A stretch of 64,000 nucleotides of DNA from Streptococcus macedonicus ACA-DC 198 (GCA_000283635.1 HE613569.1:1575501-1639500); one strand, 5' to 3'. Counted from the first letter of the stretch, positions 18,818 to 28,050 are shown. Numbers and translations: made by a program. The notes: generated by a model not told the origin, from the letters alone.

Positions 18818-19516
18818 CTATTTCAAACTCCAGCCGCCGTCGATTTTTATGATTTCTCCTTGCATGGAGTTTGCTTTGCCTGAGGCTAAAAATTCTGTCA
18901 AATCAGCGATTTCTTCGGGATTACTCCAACGTCCGATTGGTGTTTCTTGGGCTACCCAGTCAGCTAATCCTCCAGGTTCAAAATCACTAGCTGTCATAGC
19001 TGTCTTAACCGCACCTGGTGCAATACCAAAAATTTGAATCTTATCCTTAGCATAGTCAAGTGCCAGCTGGCGCGTGAAGCCTGCAAGAGCGTGTTTACTA
19101 GCGGTGTAAGCTGCTCCGCCACCACCTGCTATAAATGACGCAATTGAGCACATGTTGATGATGATACCAGATTTTCGTTCCACCATTTTGGCTAAATAGT
19201 GGCGTGTAATTTTGACTGTCGCAAAGAAATTGGTCTGAAAAACACGTTCCAATTCGTCGTCTGAAACTTCAAGCAAAGGCTTGTAAGCGTCGAGAATTCC
19301 AGCGGTGTTACACAAGATATCCACGTCTTGAACAAAATCGTACAGCGCAGCTAAATCCGTTGTCAAGTCCAACTGTAAGAAATGAAAGTTGTCATCTTGA
19401 ATCTGAGGCGCTTGCGATTTGTCAACGCCATATACCGCGCAGCTATTTTTCAAAAAAAGTCGTGCTTGTGCGAGTCCAATGCCAGAACTAACGCCTGTGA
19501 TGAGAACTTTAGTCAT
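18818..19516 (-). CDS. SDR-family oxidoreductase (3-oxoacyl-ACP reductase-like)
   Basis: A 232-residue short-chain dehydrogenase/reductase. The cofactor motif TGVSSGIG is at residues 7-14, CNTAG is the NNAG-like strand, and the catalytic YTASK (Tyr-x-x-x-Lys) is near residue 140; the end reads GEIIKIDGGWSLK as in FabG-type enzymes. It is not in a fatty-acid cluster, so the substrate is open. The ATG at 19516 sits inside the last codons of the DUF2829 gene (8-nt overlap), so the two are translated together. Confidence 0.9.
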   Translation of the reverse strand: MTKVLITGVSSGIGLAQARLFLKNSCAVYGVDKSQAPQIQDDNFHFLQLDLTTDLAALYDFVQDVDILCNTAGILDAYKPLLEVSDDELERVFQTNFFATVKITRHYLAKMVERKSGIIINMCSIASFIAGGGGAAYTASKHALAGFTRQLALDYAKDKIQIFGIAPGAVKTAMTASDFEPGGLADWVAQETPIGRWSNPEEIADLTEFLASGKANSMQGEIIKIDGGWSLK

Positions 19517-19745
19517 GGACTTCAACCCAATCAGTCGCTAGAACGTCACATGGGGTCGGCGACCACATAGAAAAGCCTTCACCGTCACCTGAAACGTTGA
19601 TGAGAAAATACGGTGTCACTGGTAATGCCACGCCATTTTGCTCAAGCGTGTCAAATAGCTGAACGTAATTTTCAGCGCCACCCCAGCCTGTGCGGACATA
19701 TTTTTTCTTAGCCTTTAAACCAGGCAAAATTTCTTCAAAAGTCAT
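19509..19745 (-). CDS. DUF2829 (Tad2-like) small protein
   Basis: 78 residues starting MTFEEILPGLKAKKKYVRTG and ending in DVLATDWVEVHD, the two ends conserved in DUF2829 proteins (F-x-E-x-L-x-x-L-K, R-x-G-W, and D-L/V-L-A-x-D-W). This fold is now known from Tad2, a phage protein that sponges the signalling nucleotide of the Thoeris defence system. Most chromosomal members have no proven role. RBS AAGGAGAAAG before the ATG. It overlaps the SDR gene by 8 nt. Confidence 0.75.
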   Translation of the reverse strand: MTFEEILPGLKAKKKYVRTGWGGAENYVQLFDTLEQNGVALPVTPYFLINVSGDGEGFSMWSPTPCDVLATDWVEVHD

Positions 19746-19780
19746 TTCTTTCTCCTTGATTTTACTAAGTCTAGTATATC

Positions 19781-19805
19781 AAAAAACGAGCTCGTAAGCT
19801 CGTTT
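19781..19805 (-). terminator. terminator of the padR/membrane protein unit
   Basis: Stem AAACGAGCT/AGCTCGTTT with a 4-nt loop followed by TTTTTTGAT on the minus strand. Confidence 0.8.
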
Positions 19806-19814
19806 GCTTCTTAA

Positions 19815-20648
19815 TTAAATATCTTTTTTCATCAATAGGTATGACTGACGATAAAAAGTGATAAGACCAAGGAAAGTAACGAACAATGGTAAAATGGTCA
19901 CTACAAAGACATTAGTTAATTGAAAAGCATTCGCTGAAAATCTGATAATACCGCATAGAAAAAAGGCAATCAGAGGTGCAATAAATGTCCTTGTGACTTG
20001 GTCTCTTCTACAAAAAATAATACCCAATCCGCAAAGAAGCGCAGCAAGAGCTAGACTGATAATCGTAGGTAATATTATTCTTGGACCTATCACCCAGGCT
20101 TCAAGTTTAATTTTTAGAAAAATGAGGACAATAAACATTAGTATTAGAGCAAGAAGAGCTCCGTATTTAATTACTCTATTTTTCAAAAAGGTAAAGCAAT
20201 AGACGTTTCTTTTAAAGATGTAAAAAATAAAACAAACACCAAGTACACCGAAGAGGATATCACTCAAATAACCAACTAAGTTCAAAGTAACCAGTCCATG
20301 CGAGGCAAAATCACTCAAAAAACGGAAATAGCACAAAATACCAACGATTATTCCTAAAAGTTTAGCAAGACTTAATTTAGTGGCTACATTAGATTCTTTA
20401 ATCAGGTTATCCACCATTTGCTTCGGTTCATCCCCAAAATAATCCACAGCAGAAACGCCATCGGCTTCAGCTGCTTTCAGATCCAAAGCTAGTTGAAGAA
20501 TAAGCTGGCGAATAGCAATTTCATCTCTAAAGAAACTTGAAAATATCATATATTCTTGAATTTTTTCAAAAAAGTCTCTATTCTCGGGCTTTAAACTAAC
20601 AATGATGTCTTCTGTTTGGTGATAGTAATTATTAAGAGTATTTTGCAT
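19815..20648 (-). CDS. PadR-associated membrane protein (DUF1129/HAAS-like)
   Basis: 277 residues: a cytoplasmic helical N-terminal part of about 110 residues (LKPENRDFFEKIQEYM, then GVSAVDYFGDEPKQMVDNL) resembling the HAAS domain of DUF1129/DUF1700 proteins, followed by six to seven hydrophobic segments. Such proteins commonly sit behind a PadR gene and are thought to work with it in envelope responses. The ATG at 20648 lies within the end of padR (17-nt overlap), with AAGGATAGAACGA before it. The function is not known. Confidence 0.7.
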   Translation of the reverse strand: MQNTLNNYYHQTEDIIVSLKPENRDFFEKIQEYMIFSSFFRDEIAIRQLILQLALDLKAAEADGVSAVDYFGDEPKQMVDNLIKESNVATKLSLAKLLGIIVGILCYFRFLSDFASHGLVTLNLVGYLSDILFGVLGVCFIFYIFKRNVYCFTFLKNRVIKYGALLALILMFIVLIFLKIKLEAWVIGPRIILPTIISLALAALLCGLGIIFCRRDQVTRTFIAPLIAFFLCGIIRFSANAFQLTNVFVVTILPLFVTFLGLITFYRQSYLLMKKDI

Positions 20649-20970
20649 TCGTTCTATCCTTCTCTAAATTTGAAACCTTATTTACTAATCCATGCCATTC
20701 ATCCCAAAAATCTCCTAAAAACCTTTCTCCTTTTACCGTTATTTGAAAATATTTTCGTGGTGGACCATCTGGAGAAGGTTTCATAAATGACGTAATCATT
20801 TCCTTCTTCTCCAATTTTTGCAAAAGTGGATAGACCGTTCCTGCAACAATATTGGTAAAACCAGCCGCTTTTAATCGCTGAACCAATTCATAGCCATAAA
20901 TATCTTCTTTGGCAATGATTTGAAGAACACAACCGTCTAATACCCCTTTTAGCAACTGTGTTTCGCGCAT
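20632..20970 (-). CDS. PadR-family transcriptional regulator
   Basis: 112 residues: winged helix with LQIIAKEDIYGYELVQRLKA and TVYPLLQKLEKKEMI, the recognition and wing parts of PadR-type proteins, followed by GPPRKYFQITVKGERFL. It is the short (PadR-s2) form lacking the long C-terminal domain. RBS GGGAGG. Probably autoregulatory: three nested inverted repeats lie directly upstream (20990-21070), one of them with ATGT..ACAT ends as in known PadR operators. Confidence 0.88.
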   Translation of the reverse strand: MRETQLLKGVLDGCVLQIIAKEDIYGYELVQRLKAAGFTNIVAGTVYPLLQKLEKKEMITSFMKPSPDGPPRKYFQITVKGERFLGDFWDEWHGLVNKVSNLEKDRTNAKYS

Positions 20971-20989
20971 ACCAACCTCCCTCTTTTTT

Positions 20990-21070
20990 AACTAGTATGT
21001 ATTACAAACTAGTTGATTTACTATAATTGTAATACATTTTCACTATTATGTAAAACAAAATAGTGAAAAT
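20990..21070. promoter_or_regulatory. padR operator region: nested inverted repeats
   Basis: AACTAGT n11 ACTAGTT (20990-21014), ATGTATTACA n21 TGTAATACAT (20997-21037, perfect 10-bp arms) and an 11-bp hairpin TTTTCACTATT/AATAGTGAAAA (about 21037-21069). They overlap the expected padR promoter and leader start. The first two interlock. Confidence 0.6.
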
Positions 21071-21560
21071 AAAAAAATCAACCCAAGATAGGTTGATTAT
21101 AGATGTTGACAAAGCTACTTTTTACTAGAAATAAGTTACAAAAAATTATTATTTCTAGTTAATTTCAGAATTATTTGTGAGTAAAGCGAACACAAAAGCG
21201 ATACTTCCTTCCGTGGTGAAAATGGCTGAAATATTAATAAAATCAGCCATCCGTAAGTTTCGAGGGAGTGGTACAGAATCCCAATATTCATAGTTCGTTG
21301 TATCACCTCCGAACAGTTGACTAGGTTAGTCGCAATTTTGCGAAGCAAAATGAGAACTGCCAGTTAACCACTACGACTCTTAGGAATTCCTTGGATTCCT
21401 TCGATAGTCCACTGGACTGTCGAACCTGCCGACGGCTCAAACCATCCACTGGATGGTTTGAGGTCTGAGCCTAGAAATAAAAAAGCGAGGAACTTAAAGA
21501 AAGTATCAAAAAAACTTTTTCTCCAGTCTAAACTAATCTAGTATAGGTTGATTTCATAGG
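21071..21560. other. non-coding or degenerate stretch before padR operator
   Basis: No convincing gene over about 490 bp. On the minus strand 21155-21320 carries a protein-like reading without a good start (see finding). A strong GGAGGTGAT at 21305-21313 is followed by an ATG in another frame with a poor product. An ATTTTGC/GCAAAAT hairpin lies at 21334-21350. Positions 21381-21492 belong to the dispersed palindrome family. Confidence 0.5.
21381..21492. repeat. dispersed palindrome repeat family, locus 2
   Basis: Two consecutive palindromes, TCGA-t-AGTCC-act-GGACT-g-TCGA (21401-21423) and CTCAAACCATCC-act-GGATGGTTTGAG (21436-21462), the latter nested in GGCTC..GAGCC, followed by GAGCCTAGAAATAAAAAAGC (21467-21486), the unit core seen at the other loci. 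Confidence 0.7.
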
Positions 21561-22793
21561 TTATCGTCCTAAGATTTTCTTTAAAAACGTGATTGCCTTA
21601 TACAACATTGGACGTGGATAATAACGGAATGTTCCCATTTTGCGGACAATATAGCCATTAAAGTTTTGTTTGAAACGAAGAACACCATCACTACCATCGA
21701 AAATCCCTTGAATACCAAGGAAAGTATAAAAATGAATGCCACGATTTAATGCTTCTGTCATCACGTGTTCTTGAAGGGCGACAGGTGCATAGAATTTGTT
21801 AAATTCCGTATAAGAGCCACTAAAGAGATAAACAGCTTCTTGTGGTGTGTAAATAAAGAGACTACCTGCCAAAACCACATCTTCTGAACCATGTTTTTCA
21901 ATTAACTCTTTGGCTTCGTTGATACGAACATCAAAGGTTGCAATTTGTTTATCTAGTTGTGCCTTTTGTTTATTGACCTTAGCTGAGTTAACACCGTAAG
22001 CAATTTTTTGATTTAAAACAGCTAGTTCAGAAGCAATCGTTTCACGGCTAGCCTGAAGATTATTAAGATAGTCTTGGAAATTAATCGTTGCAATCATAAA
22101 TTCGCATTTATCACCAAAACTATCGTAAAAAGCTTCATAATAATCTAAAGGTTTATCAACGTATTCGCGACGTTCTGAAGTCGATGCTGTAATTTCTTTA
22201 AAAATGTGGAGTTCATCACGCTCTAGACGACGTACTTTAATACCAAAAGAATTTGTTTTATTAGCTAGCGGACGTCCTTTTTTGCTAAATGACTTACGAA
22301 GCGTTTCAGGTGTCAATCCTGTCAAATCTTTGACATAATGCCAATCTGGCTCGCCACCAGGATAACCAGTTTGCAGACCATCAAAGTGATAGCCAAGTTC
22401 TGTCAGACACGTAATCAGTTCAGGCTTTTCGTCGTCATTTGGCTCACCATGACTATCAAATGTTTGATAAGTATCGTAAGGCTTGACAATCAGTTCAAGC
22501 GCCCCATTTTCCTTGACATAAGCTTGTAATTCTCTGTAAAATTCAGCCAGATAAGCCGTATCTGTCGAAGCAGGACCCGAATTAATTTCCATGTGAAGTC
22601 CGCCTGTCATCGGCATGCTGTACAAAACACCCGCCACTTGAATAGCTCCATCTGCTTCCAAACCTAGAAAAGTAATGTCAAACCCACGTTTTTCAAGCAA
22701 ATCCGCCATTTCAACAGATTGCATAAACGAACGTTCTTTAAATGTGGCACTCACTTGTTCATAATCTTCTCGTGATAAAATTTTTAAAGTCAT
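21561..22793 (-). CDS. FemAB/MurMN-type peptidoglycan branching aminoacyltransferase
   Basis: Adds amino acids from aminoacyl-tRNA to the lysine side chain of lipid II. 410 residues from ATG 22793; FemX/GNAT-like double domain with LTPETLRKSFSKKGRPLANK (central, near residue 165) and the C-terminal YTFLGIQGIFDGSDGVLRFK and YPRPMLYKAI. A helical arm of about residues 265-305 (IASELAVLNQKIAYG onward) is the coiled-coil insertion typical of FemABX. Whether it acts as MurM or MurN cannot be told. Ribosome site weak (GAGAAAAACAAAC). An upstream in-frame extension has no support. Confidence 0.9.
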   Translation of the reverse strand: MTLKILSREDYEQVSATFKERSFMQSVEMADLLEKRGFDITFLGLEADGAIQVAGVLYSMPMTGGLHMEINSGPASTDTAYLAEFYRELQAYVKENGALELIVKPYDTYQTFDSHGEPNDDEKPELITCLTELGYHFDGLQTGYPGGEPDWHYVKDLTGLTPETLRKSFSKKGRPLANKTNSFGIKVRRLERDELHIFKEITASTSERREYVDKPLDYYEAFYDSFGDKCEFMIATINFQDYLNNLQASRETIASELAVLNQKIAYGVNSAKVNKQKAQLDKQIATFDVRINEAKELIEKHGSEDVVLAGSLFIYTPQEAVYLFSGSYTEFNKFYAPVALQEHVMTEALNRGIHFYTFLGIQGIFDGSDGVLRFKQNFNGYIVRKMGTFRYYPRPMLYKAITFLKKILGR

Positions 22794-22919
22794 GTTTGTT
22801 TTTCTCGATTCTAATTCACCATAATAAAATTCGCCATTAAAAATTATCAAAGGAAACTTAAATGAAAATTAATTGTCATTTTTGAAATTTATTTTCATTT
22901 TTTGCGAATTTCTTTTCAT

Positions 22920-22968
22920 AAAAACACAAGTTAAATACCCAGTTACCATTATAGGTACTGAGTATTTT
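22920..22968 (-). terminator. terminator of metG
   Basis: AAATACTCAGT/ACTGGGTATTT stem (one G-U) with a 13-nt loop; weak T-run (TTTTTATG) some 10 nt downstream on the minus strand. Confidence 0.5.
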
Positions 22969-22989
22969 CATTATCTTTTGTGACAATTA

Positions 22990-24993
22990 TTAACCAATTT
23001 GGCTACCGTTTGGAACGCTTGGGTCAACTGTTAAAACAGTCAAGTTGCCATCATGTTCAGCCGATAAAATCATTCCCTGACTAAGCAAGCCCATCATTTT
23101 ACGTGGTTTCAGATTAGCAACGATTTGCAATTTTTTACCAATGAGCTCTTGTTCATTTGGATAGAATTTTGCAATTCCTGAAAGGATTTGACGGTCTTCC
23201 CCGTCGCCAGCATCAAGACGGAATTTGAGCAATTTTTCAGAACCTTCAACTTTTGATACTTCTTTGACTTCTGCGACACGGATTTCTACTTTGTCAAAGT
23301 CATCAAATTTGATAGCTTTCTTTTCATTTTTTAGCTCAACATTTGCTGGATTCCATTCTTTTTCTTCTGTCGCAGCTGCTGTTCCACCCATGTTAGCTTT
23401 GATATAGTCGATTTCAGCTTCCATGTCAAGGCGTGGGAAGATTGGTGTTCCTTTGGCAACAACTTTAACTCCTTCTGGGAAGCCTGCAAGAGTAAGATTT
23501 TCAAGGTCAAAATCACTTCCTAGACCAAGTTGTTCCATAATAGCGTTTGATGTTGTCATCATAAATGGTTGAATAAGGTGAGCCACCACACGAAGACTAG
23601 CTGCCAAGTGAGCCATTACTGCTGCCAGTTCATCACGTTTAGCGTCATCTTTTGCAATAACCCAAGGAGCTGTTTCATCAATGTATTTATTTGTACGTGA
23701 AATAATGCTCCAAACCGCATCAAGTGCGCGTGGGTAGTCAACAGCGTTCATTTGTTTATGGTATTCAGCGAGTTTTTCTTCGACAACACCTGCCAAATCA
23801 GCATCAAATGCTGTGACATTTTCAACGTAAGCTGGAACATCGCCACCGAAATATTTATTAATCATGGCAACTGTGCGGTTAAGAAGATTTCCAAGGTCAT
23901 TTGCCAACTCATAATTGATACGTCCAACGTAATCTTCTGGCGTAAATGTTCCGTCAGAACCAACTGGAAGTGAGCGCATGAGGTAATAACGAAGTGGGTC
24001 AAGTCCATAGCGTTCGACAAGCATTTCTGGGTAAACCACATTACCTTTAGATTTAGACATTTTACCGTCTTTCATGACAAACCAACCGTGGGCAATCAAG
24101 CGGTCAGGCAATTTCATGTCTAACATCATGAGCATAATTGGCCAGTAAATTGAGTGGAAACGTAGGATATCTTTACCAACCATATGGAAAACTGTTCCCT
24201 CGTTCCAGAATTTATCAAAGTTTGCGTGTTCTTCTTGACCATAACCAAGTGCCGTAGCGTAGTTAAGAAGCGCATCAATCCACACGTAAACAACGTGTTT
24301 TGGATTTGAAGGCACTTTAACGCCCCATGTAAATGATGTACGACTGACAGCCAAATCTTCAAGACCTGGTTCAATGAAGTTCTTGATGATTTCGTTCATA
24401 CGACCATCAGGTTGGATGAAATCAGGGTGTGCATGGAAAAATTCTACCAAGCGGTCAGCATATTTTCCAAGACGTAAGAAATATGATTCTTCTGAAACCC
24501 ATTCTACTTCGTGTCCAGAAGGGGCAATCCCGCCGATGACTTTTCCATTTTCGTCACGGAAAACTTCTTCTAATTGGCTTTCTGTGAAAAATTCTTCATC
24601 TGACACTGAGTACCAACCAGAATACTCACCCAAATAAATATCATCCTGTGCCAACAATTTTTCAAAAACATCAGCAACGACTTTTTCATGGTAATCATCA
24701 GTTGTACGAATGAATTTATCATATGAAATACCGAGCATTTCCCAAAGTTTTTTAACATCAGCAGCCATACCGTCAACATAAGATTGTGGTGTAATTCCTG
24801 CTTCTTCAGCTTTTTGTTGAATTTTTTGACCGTGTTCATCAAGACCAGTCAAATAAAAAACCTCATGGTTCATCATGCGTTTGTAACGTGCTAAAACGTC
24901 ACAAGCAATTGTTGTATAAGCTGAACCAATGTGAAGCTTACCAGATGGATAATAAATAGGTGTTGTAATGTAAAATGGTTGTTTACTAGTCAT
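22990..24993 (-). CDS. metG: methionyl-tRNA synthetase
   Basis: Charges tRNA-Met. 667 residues: class I signature HIGS at residues 21-24 (variant of HIGH), KMSKSKGN near residue 308, an anticodon-binding helical domain, and a C-terminal EMAP/Trbp111-like tRNA-binding OB fold ([20 protein letters not shown], from about residue 560), the usual dimeric form. The zinc knuckle Cys residues of the E. coli type are absent, as in other Gram-positive type 2 enzymes. The ATG at 24993 has AAGGAAAG upstream; a TTG five codons earlier overlaps it. No T-box leader is seen. Confidence 0.97.
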   Translation of the reverse strand: MTSKQPFYITTPIYYPSGKLHIGSAYTTIACDVLARYKRMMNHEVFYLTGLDEHGQKIQQKAEEAGITPQSYVDGMAADVKKLWEMLGISYDKFIRTTDDYHEKVVADVFEKLLAQDDIYLGEYSGWYSVSDEEFFTESQLEEVFRDENGKVIGGIAPSGHEVEWVSEESYFLRLGKYADRLVEFFHAHPDFIQPDGRMNEIIKNFIEPGLEDLAVSRTSFTWGVKVPSNPKHVVYVWIDALLNYATALGYGQEEHANFDKFWNEGTVFHMVGKDILRFHSIYWPIMLMMLDMKLPDRLIAHGWFVMKDGKMSKSKGNVVYPEMLVERYGLDPLRYYLMRSLPVGSDGTFTPEDYVGRINYELANDLGNLLNRTVAMINKYFGGDVPAYVENVTAFDADLAGVVEEKLAEYHKQMNAVDYPRALDAVWSIISRTNKYIDETAPWVIAKDDAKRDELAAVMAHLAASLRVVAHLIQPFMMTTSNAIMEQLGLGSDFDLENLTLAGFPEGVKVVAKGTPIFPRLDMEAEIDYIKANMGGTAAATEEKEWNPANVELKNEKKAIKFDDFDKVEIRVAEVKEVSKVEGSEKLLKFRLDAGDGEDRQILSGIAKFYPNEQELIGKKLQIVANLKPRKMMGLLSQGMILSAEHDGNLTVLTVDPSVPNGSQIG

Positions 24994-25111
24994 TTTCTTT
25001 CCTTTCAAATAGGAGCTAATGAAACTCCTTTATTGATAACACTTTATTATAACATAAATTTATAGCTGATTATAGATAAAATCGCATAACAATGCGAAAA
25101 AATCCTAGCAA

Positions 25112-26425
25112 TCACGCCAAGATTTTAGTGACTTTATTAAAGCGATAAGATAGAAAAATAGCTCGAATGGCTAAATCAATTAGAATCGATAACCAAACAC
25201 CTGCAATGCCTAAACCAAGATATTGTCCTAAGAGAAATACACCAACCACGCGTATTCCCCACATACCAATAATCGTACTGTAAAGAGGTGTTTTGGTATC
25301 TCCCATTCCTTGAAGAGCTCCCGCTAAAATCAAACTAATTGCTAAAACAGGTTGGATAAAACCATCAATTTTCAAAGCGATGCCCACTTGGGCAATCGCA
25401 GAGCTATCAGAGGTAAAGAAAGTGGCAAAATAAGCTCCACCAAAAAACAGAAATAGTCCGAAAAATCCTAAGATAACAACGCCATAAAGGGTTGACCAAA
25501 AACCAACTTGACGAATTTTATGATAATCTTTTTCACCCTTTGCCATACCAATCAAAACAGCTGCTGCCGTTGCTAAACCATAAGCTGGCATGTAAACAAA
25601 TGATTCAATTGAACCTGCAATATTATGGCTGGCGTACGTTTTACTACTAAACGCAACAATCAAGCTCATATAAACCACTTGTCCCAAACGCATGACCAAA
25701 CGCTCTGCTGTCGCCGGAATGGTCAAGGAAATCAATTCCTTATCTTTACAGTCAAACCGTAGGTCATCTTTTTGTAAAGCGAGTTCTTAGGCTTGTAATT
25801 TTTTAAACAACAAAACCGTTCCAAAGATTCTGGCAATTACTGTTCCAATCGCTGTCCCCAATATTCCAAGTCCAGCAAACGACCCAATCCCAAAAATCAA
25901 AACATAGTCAACACAGATATTCGTCACATTTGTGATAGCTGAAATCGTCATCGGTGACTTGGTATCACCAGTTGCACGAATAATACTTGCTAAAACAGTC
26001 ATCAAACTATTAAAACACGTCAATCCACCAACAAGGTAAAAATAAGTTTTGGCTGCTGCCAATTCTGTTGCATCAAGCCCCATCTAAAGTAAAAGATAAT
26101 ATCCAAACAGCAACGCTACCAGTCCCAAAACCAAACTAACAATGAGTTCTAAATAAATCGACTGAACAGCAACGCTCTTTGCAGCTTTACTATTTTTTGC
26201 ACCAATATTTCGCGATACCAGTGCTGAACTTCCAACCCCAATGGCAATGTAAACCGCTAAGTAAACATTAAGAATTGTATTAGAAACACCTACTGCTGTC
26301 ACCGCTGTCAAGCCAAGCTTTGCATTCATCAAGGTGTCAATAAAGCCCACCAAGGTCTGTAAAATATTTTCAATCGTTGCTGGTATCGCAAGATTTAAAA
26401 TGGATTTATGTAATGTATTTGTCAT
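25112..26425 (-). pseudogene. MATE efflux transporter, inactivated by two in-frame stops
   Basis: One continuous reading frame of 438 codons encodes a MATE/NorM-type antiporter: LNLAIPATIENILQTLVGFI at the start, VGSSALVSRNIGAKN, then IRATGDTKSPMTISAI, and the second half from LTIPATAERLVMR through GALQGMGDTKTPLYSTII. It is broken by TAG at 26084-26086 (codon 114) and TAA at 25787-25789 (codon 213), with no frameshift. Both flanks stay in frame, so the gene decayed recently by point mutation. It lies divergently from a TetR gene, its likely former regulator. Confidence 0.9.
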
Positions 26426-26551
26426 AAGATTACTTCTTTCTTTAAATTATCTCTATTATCTTAAACTTTTAACTTTAAAACCATACGCAAAAATATTATA
26501 ATGTTCAATAATAGACAAAAAAGAAAAAATGTCCATTTCAGGAGAAATCTC

Positions 26552-27100
26552 ATGACACGTCAGGAAGTCAAAACACAGGAAGCCATTTTTACCGCATTTT
26601 TTGATTTATTAGCTCAAAAATCATTTCACGATATTCGCATTATTGAATTATGTCAGAAAGCTAATATTGGTCGTTCAACCTTTTATAGTCATTTTACGAG
26701 CAAAGATGATTTGCTAATCGCTGTTTGTCAACAGCTTTTTCAACACGTTTTTGTGACTTCTTCGCTTGCTGAACATCAAACCAACCAATCCTTACACAAA
26801 GGCAGCCTTGAAGAACAAGTAACTCACCTTTACCGACACTTCAAAGAAAATGCTGATAAAATGACAACCCTTTACCAGCTGGAAGATGATTATTTTAGTC
26901 GCAGTCTACAAGCAGAACTTCAAAAATATTTGGTTCCCATTCTTAAGCCCATTTACTTTAAAGAAAACGCGTTACCTGACCAACTGTTGGACCAATATAT
27001 TATTGATACTTTTTTAACAACGCTTAGCTGGTGGCTACACGCCCAACCAGACCTCGAAGCTATTGAAATCACACATTATTACCTGAAATTACTTGCTTGA
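26552..27100 (+). CDS. TetR/AcrR-family transcriptional regulator
   Basis: 182 residues with an N-terminal TetR HTH: EAIFTAFFDLLAQKSFHDIR then ELCQKANIGRSTFYSHF, the classic recognition helix. The C-terminal ligand domain resembles the TetR_C_8 type of lactobacillales. The ATG at 26552 has AGGAG 7-8 nt upstream; a longer reading to 26501 lacks one. It faces the broken MATE gene, so it has probably lost its main target. The 3' end overlaps sdpI by 12 nt, convergent. Confidence 0.88.
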   Translation: MTRQEVKTQEAIFTAFFDLLAQKSFHDIRIIELCQKANIGRSTFYSHFTSKDDLLIAVCQQLFQHVFVTSSLAEHQTNQSLHKGSLEEQVTHLYRHFKENADKMTTLYQLEDDYFSRSLQAELQKYLVPILKPIYFKENALPDQLLDQYIIDTFLTTLSWWLHAQPDLEAIEITHYYLKLLA

Positions 27101-27727
27101 GTGACGACTAAGCACAAACGAATAAAACACTGGCACAATAACCATTAAACCAATAACACCACCCAAAACATAAGGCAAAGCAAGTTGGAAAAAACTATCA
27201 AATAAAAGAAACAAGCCACCCAGCACCCAAATCTTACTAGCAAAACGGTGCGTTTTATACCAATTGCGGTCATCAGAAAGTGTCCATGGCAAACGAATGC
27301 CAATCGTATAATTTCGTTGTGTTTTAGGAAGGTAATTTCCAATAAAAATAAAAATGATGCCCAGAAAAGCAGTTACAAGTGCCGGACTACTTTCGATAAC
27401 TCCAAGTGCATTCGCATAAATCGACAACTGGACAATTAAACTAAGAAAAGGAATGAGCCACGCATATATCTTTACCATACGAGCTGGCGTGGTAGCTTTA
27501 ACAGAATCCTTTTCTAACGATACTAACACAATCAATTGAAAAAGTAAGAAAAGTATCGGAAAAGCAAAGATGGCAAAAATTTTACTATTATAACCATCGG
27601 CATTTCCACTAATATCAAAATGTGTCGCCATTTGACTTGGCAATTGATTCCACAATAAAATTCCGATAAGAACTGGTAAAAGAATGACAAGACTTGTCTT
27701 AACCAAACTCTTTTTATTAATCTTCAT
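27089..27727 (-). CDS. sdpI: SdpI-family membrane protein
   Basis: 212 residues with six membrane helices. LWNQLPSQMATHFDISGNAD near residue 25 is the DUF1648 domain and IGIRLPWTLSDDRNWYKTHR near residue 140 is the SdpI hallmark. In Bacillus SdpI gives immunity to the SdpC toxin and sequesters SdpR. No sdpC or sdpAB is present here, so the pair may serve as a sensor or as orphan immunity. It overlaps sdpR by 11 nt, indicating translational coupling. Confidence 0.88.
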   Translation of the reverse strand: MKINKKSLVKTSLVILLPVLIGILLWNQLPSQMATHFDISGNADGYNSKIFAIFAFPILFLLFQLIVLVSLEKDSVKATTPARMVKIYAWLIPFLSLIVQLSIYANALGVIESSPALVTAFLGIIFIFIGNYLPKTQRNYTIGIRLPWTLSDDRNWYKTHRFASKIWVLGGLFLLFDSFFQLALPYVLGGVIGLMVIVPVFYSFVLSRHSSK

Positions 27728-27995
27728 CTCCTGACTCCCCCTTTAAATCCGCTAACCATGTCATAATATCTTCTAAAACTGACGTACTTAATTCGTAATA
27801 GATAAAATTTTTCTCACGTTTCTCAACAACTAAACCAGCCTTTTTCAAAATATTAAGGTGGTGAGAAATTGTTGCACCTGCAACGTCAAAATGTCCAGTG
27901 ATATCACCTGCTGGCAAGCGTTCTGATTTTAATAACTCCAGAATCTCTCGCCGAATTGGGTGTGATAACGCTTTAAAAGTCTCTGCAAATCCCAT
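27717..27995 (-). CDS. sdpR: ArsR-family autorepressor SdpR
   Basis: 92 residues: FKALSHPIRREILELLKS as the first winged-helix part and HFDVAGATISHHLNILKKAG as the recognition helix; no metal-binding Cys pair, as expected of the SdpR branch. It starts at 27995 and is preceded by a perfect 12-bp inverted repeat (28021-28050), a fitting autoregulatory operator. Transcribed together with sdpI. Confidence 0.88.
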   Translation of the reverse strand: MGFAETFKALSHPIRREILELLKSERLPAGDITGHFDVAGATISHHLNILKKAGLVVEKREKNFIYYELSTSVLEDIMTWLADLKGESGDED

Positions 27996-28009
27996 AGCTG
28001 TCTCCCTTC

Positions 28010-28050
28010 GTTATTTAGAAAATCTATTTAGATGTTTTTCTAAATAGATT
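28010..28050. promoter_or_regulatory. sdpR operator
   Basis: AATCTATTTAGA (28021-28032) and TCTAAATAGATT (28039-28050) form a perfect inverted repeat with a 6-nt spacer; a third half-site TATTTAGA lies at 28012-28019. This suits ArsR/SdpR dimers bound in tandem. Confidence 0.65.

Noticed and set aside
21136..21348. 70-codon minus-strand frame (or 51 codons from the ATG behind GGAGGTGAT)
   Set aside because: The ribosome site is good but the product lacks any family look, and an overlapping frame is more protein-like. Not called as a gene, kept as a finding.
22794..22989. T-box or other methionine-responsive leader near metG
   Set aside because: This is downstream of metG. The real upstream gap (24994-25111) is only about 120 nt and shows no T-box sequence or specifier hairpin.
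25736..25790. Frameshift as the cause of the split MATE gene
   Set aside because: The three fragments lie in the same frame; the breaks are TAG and TAA codons, not shifts.
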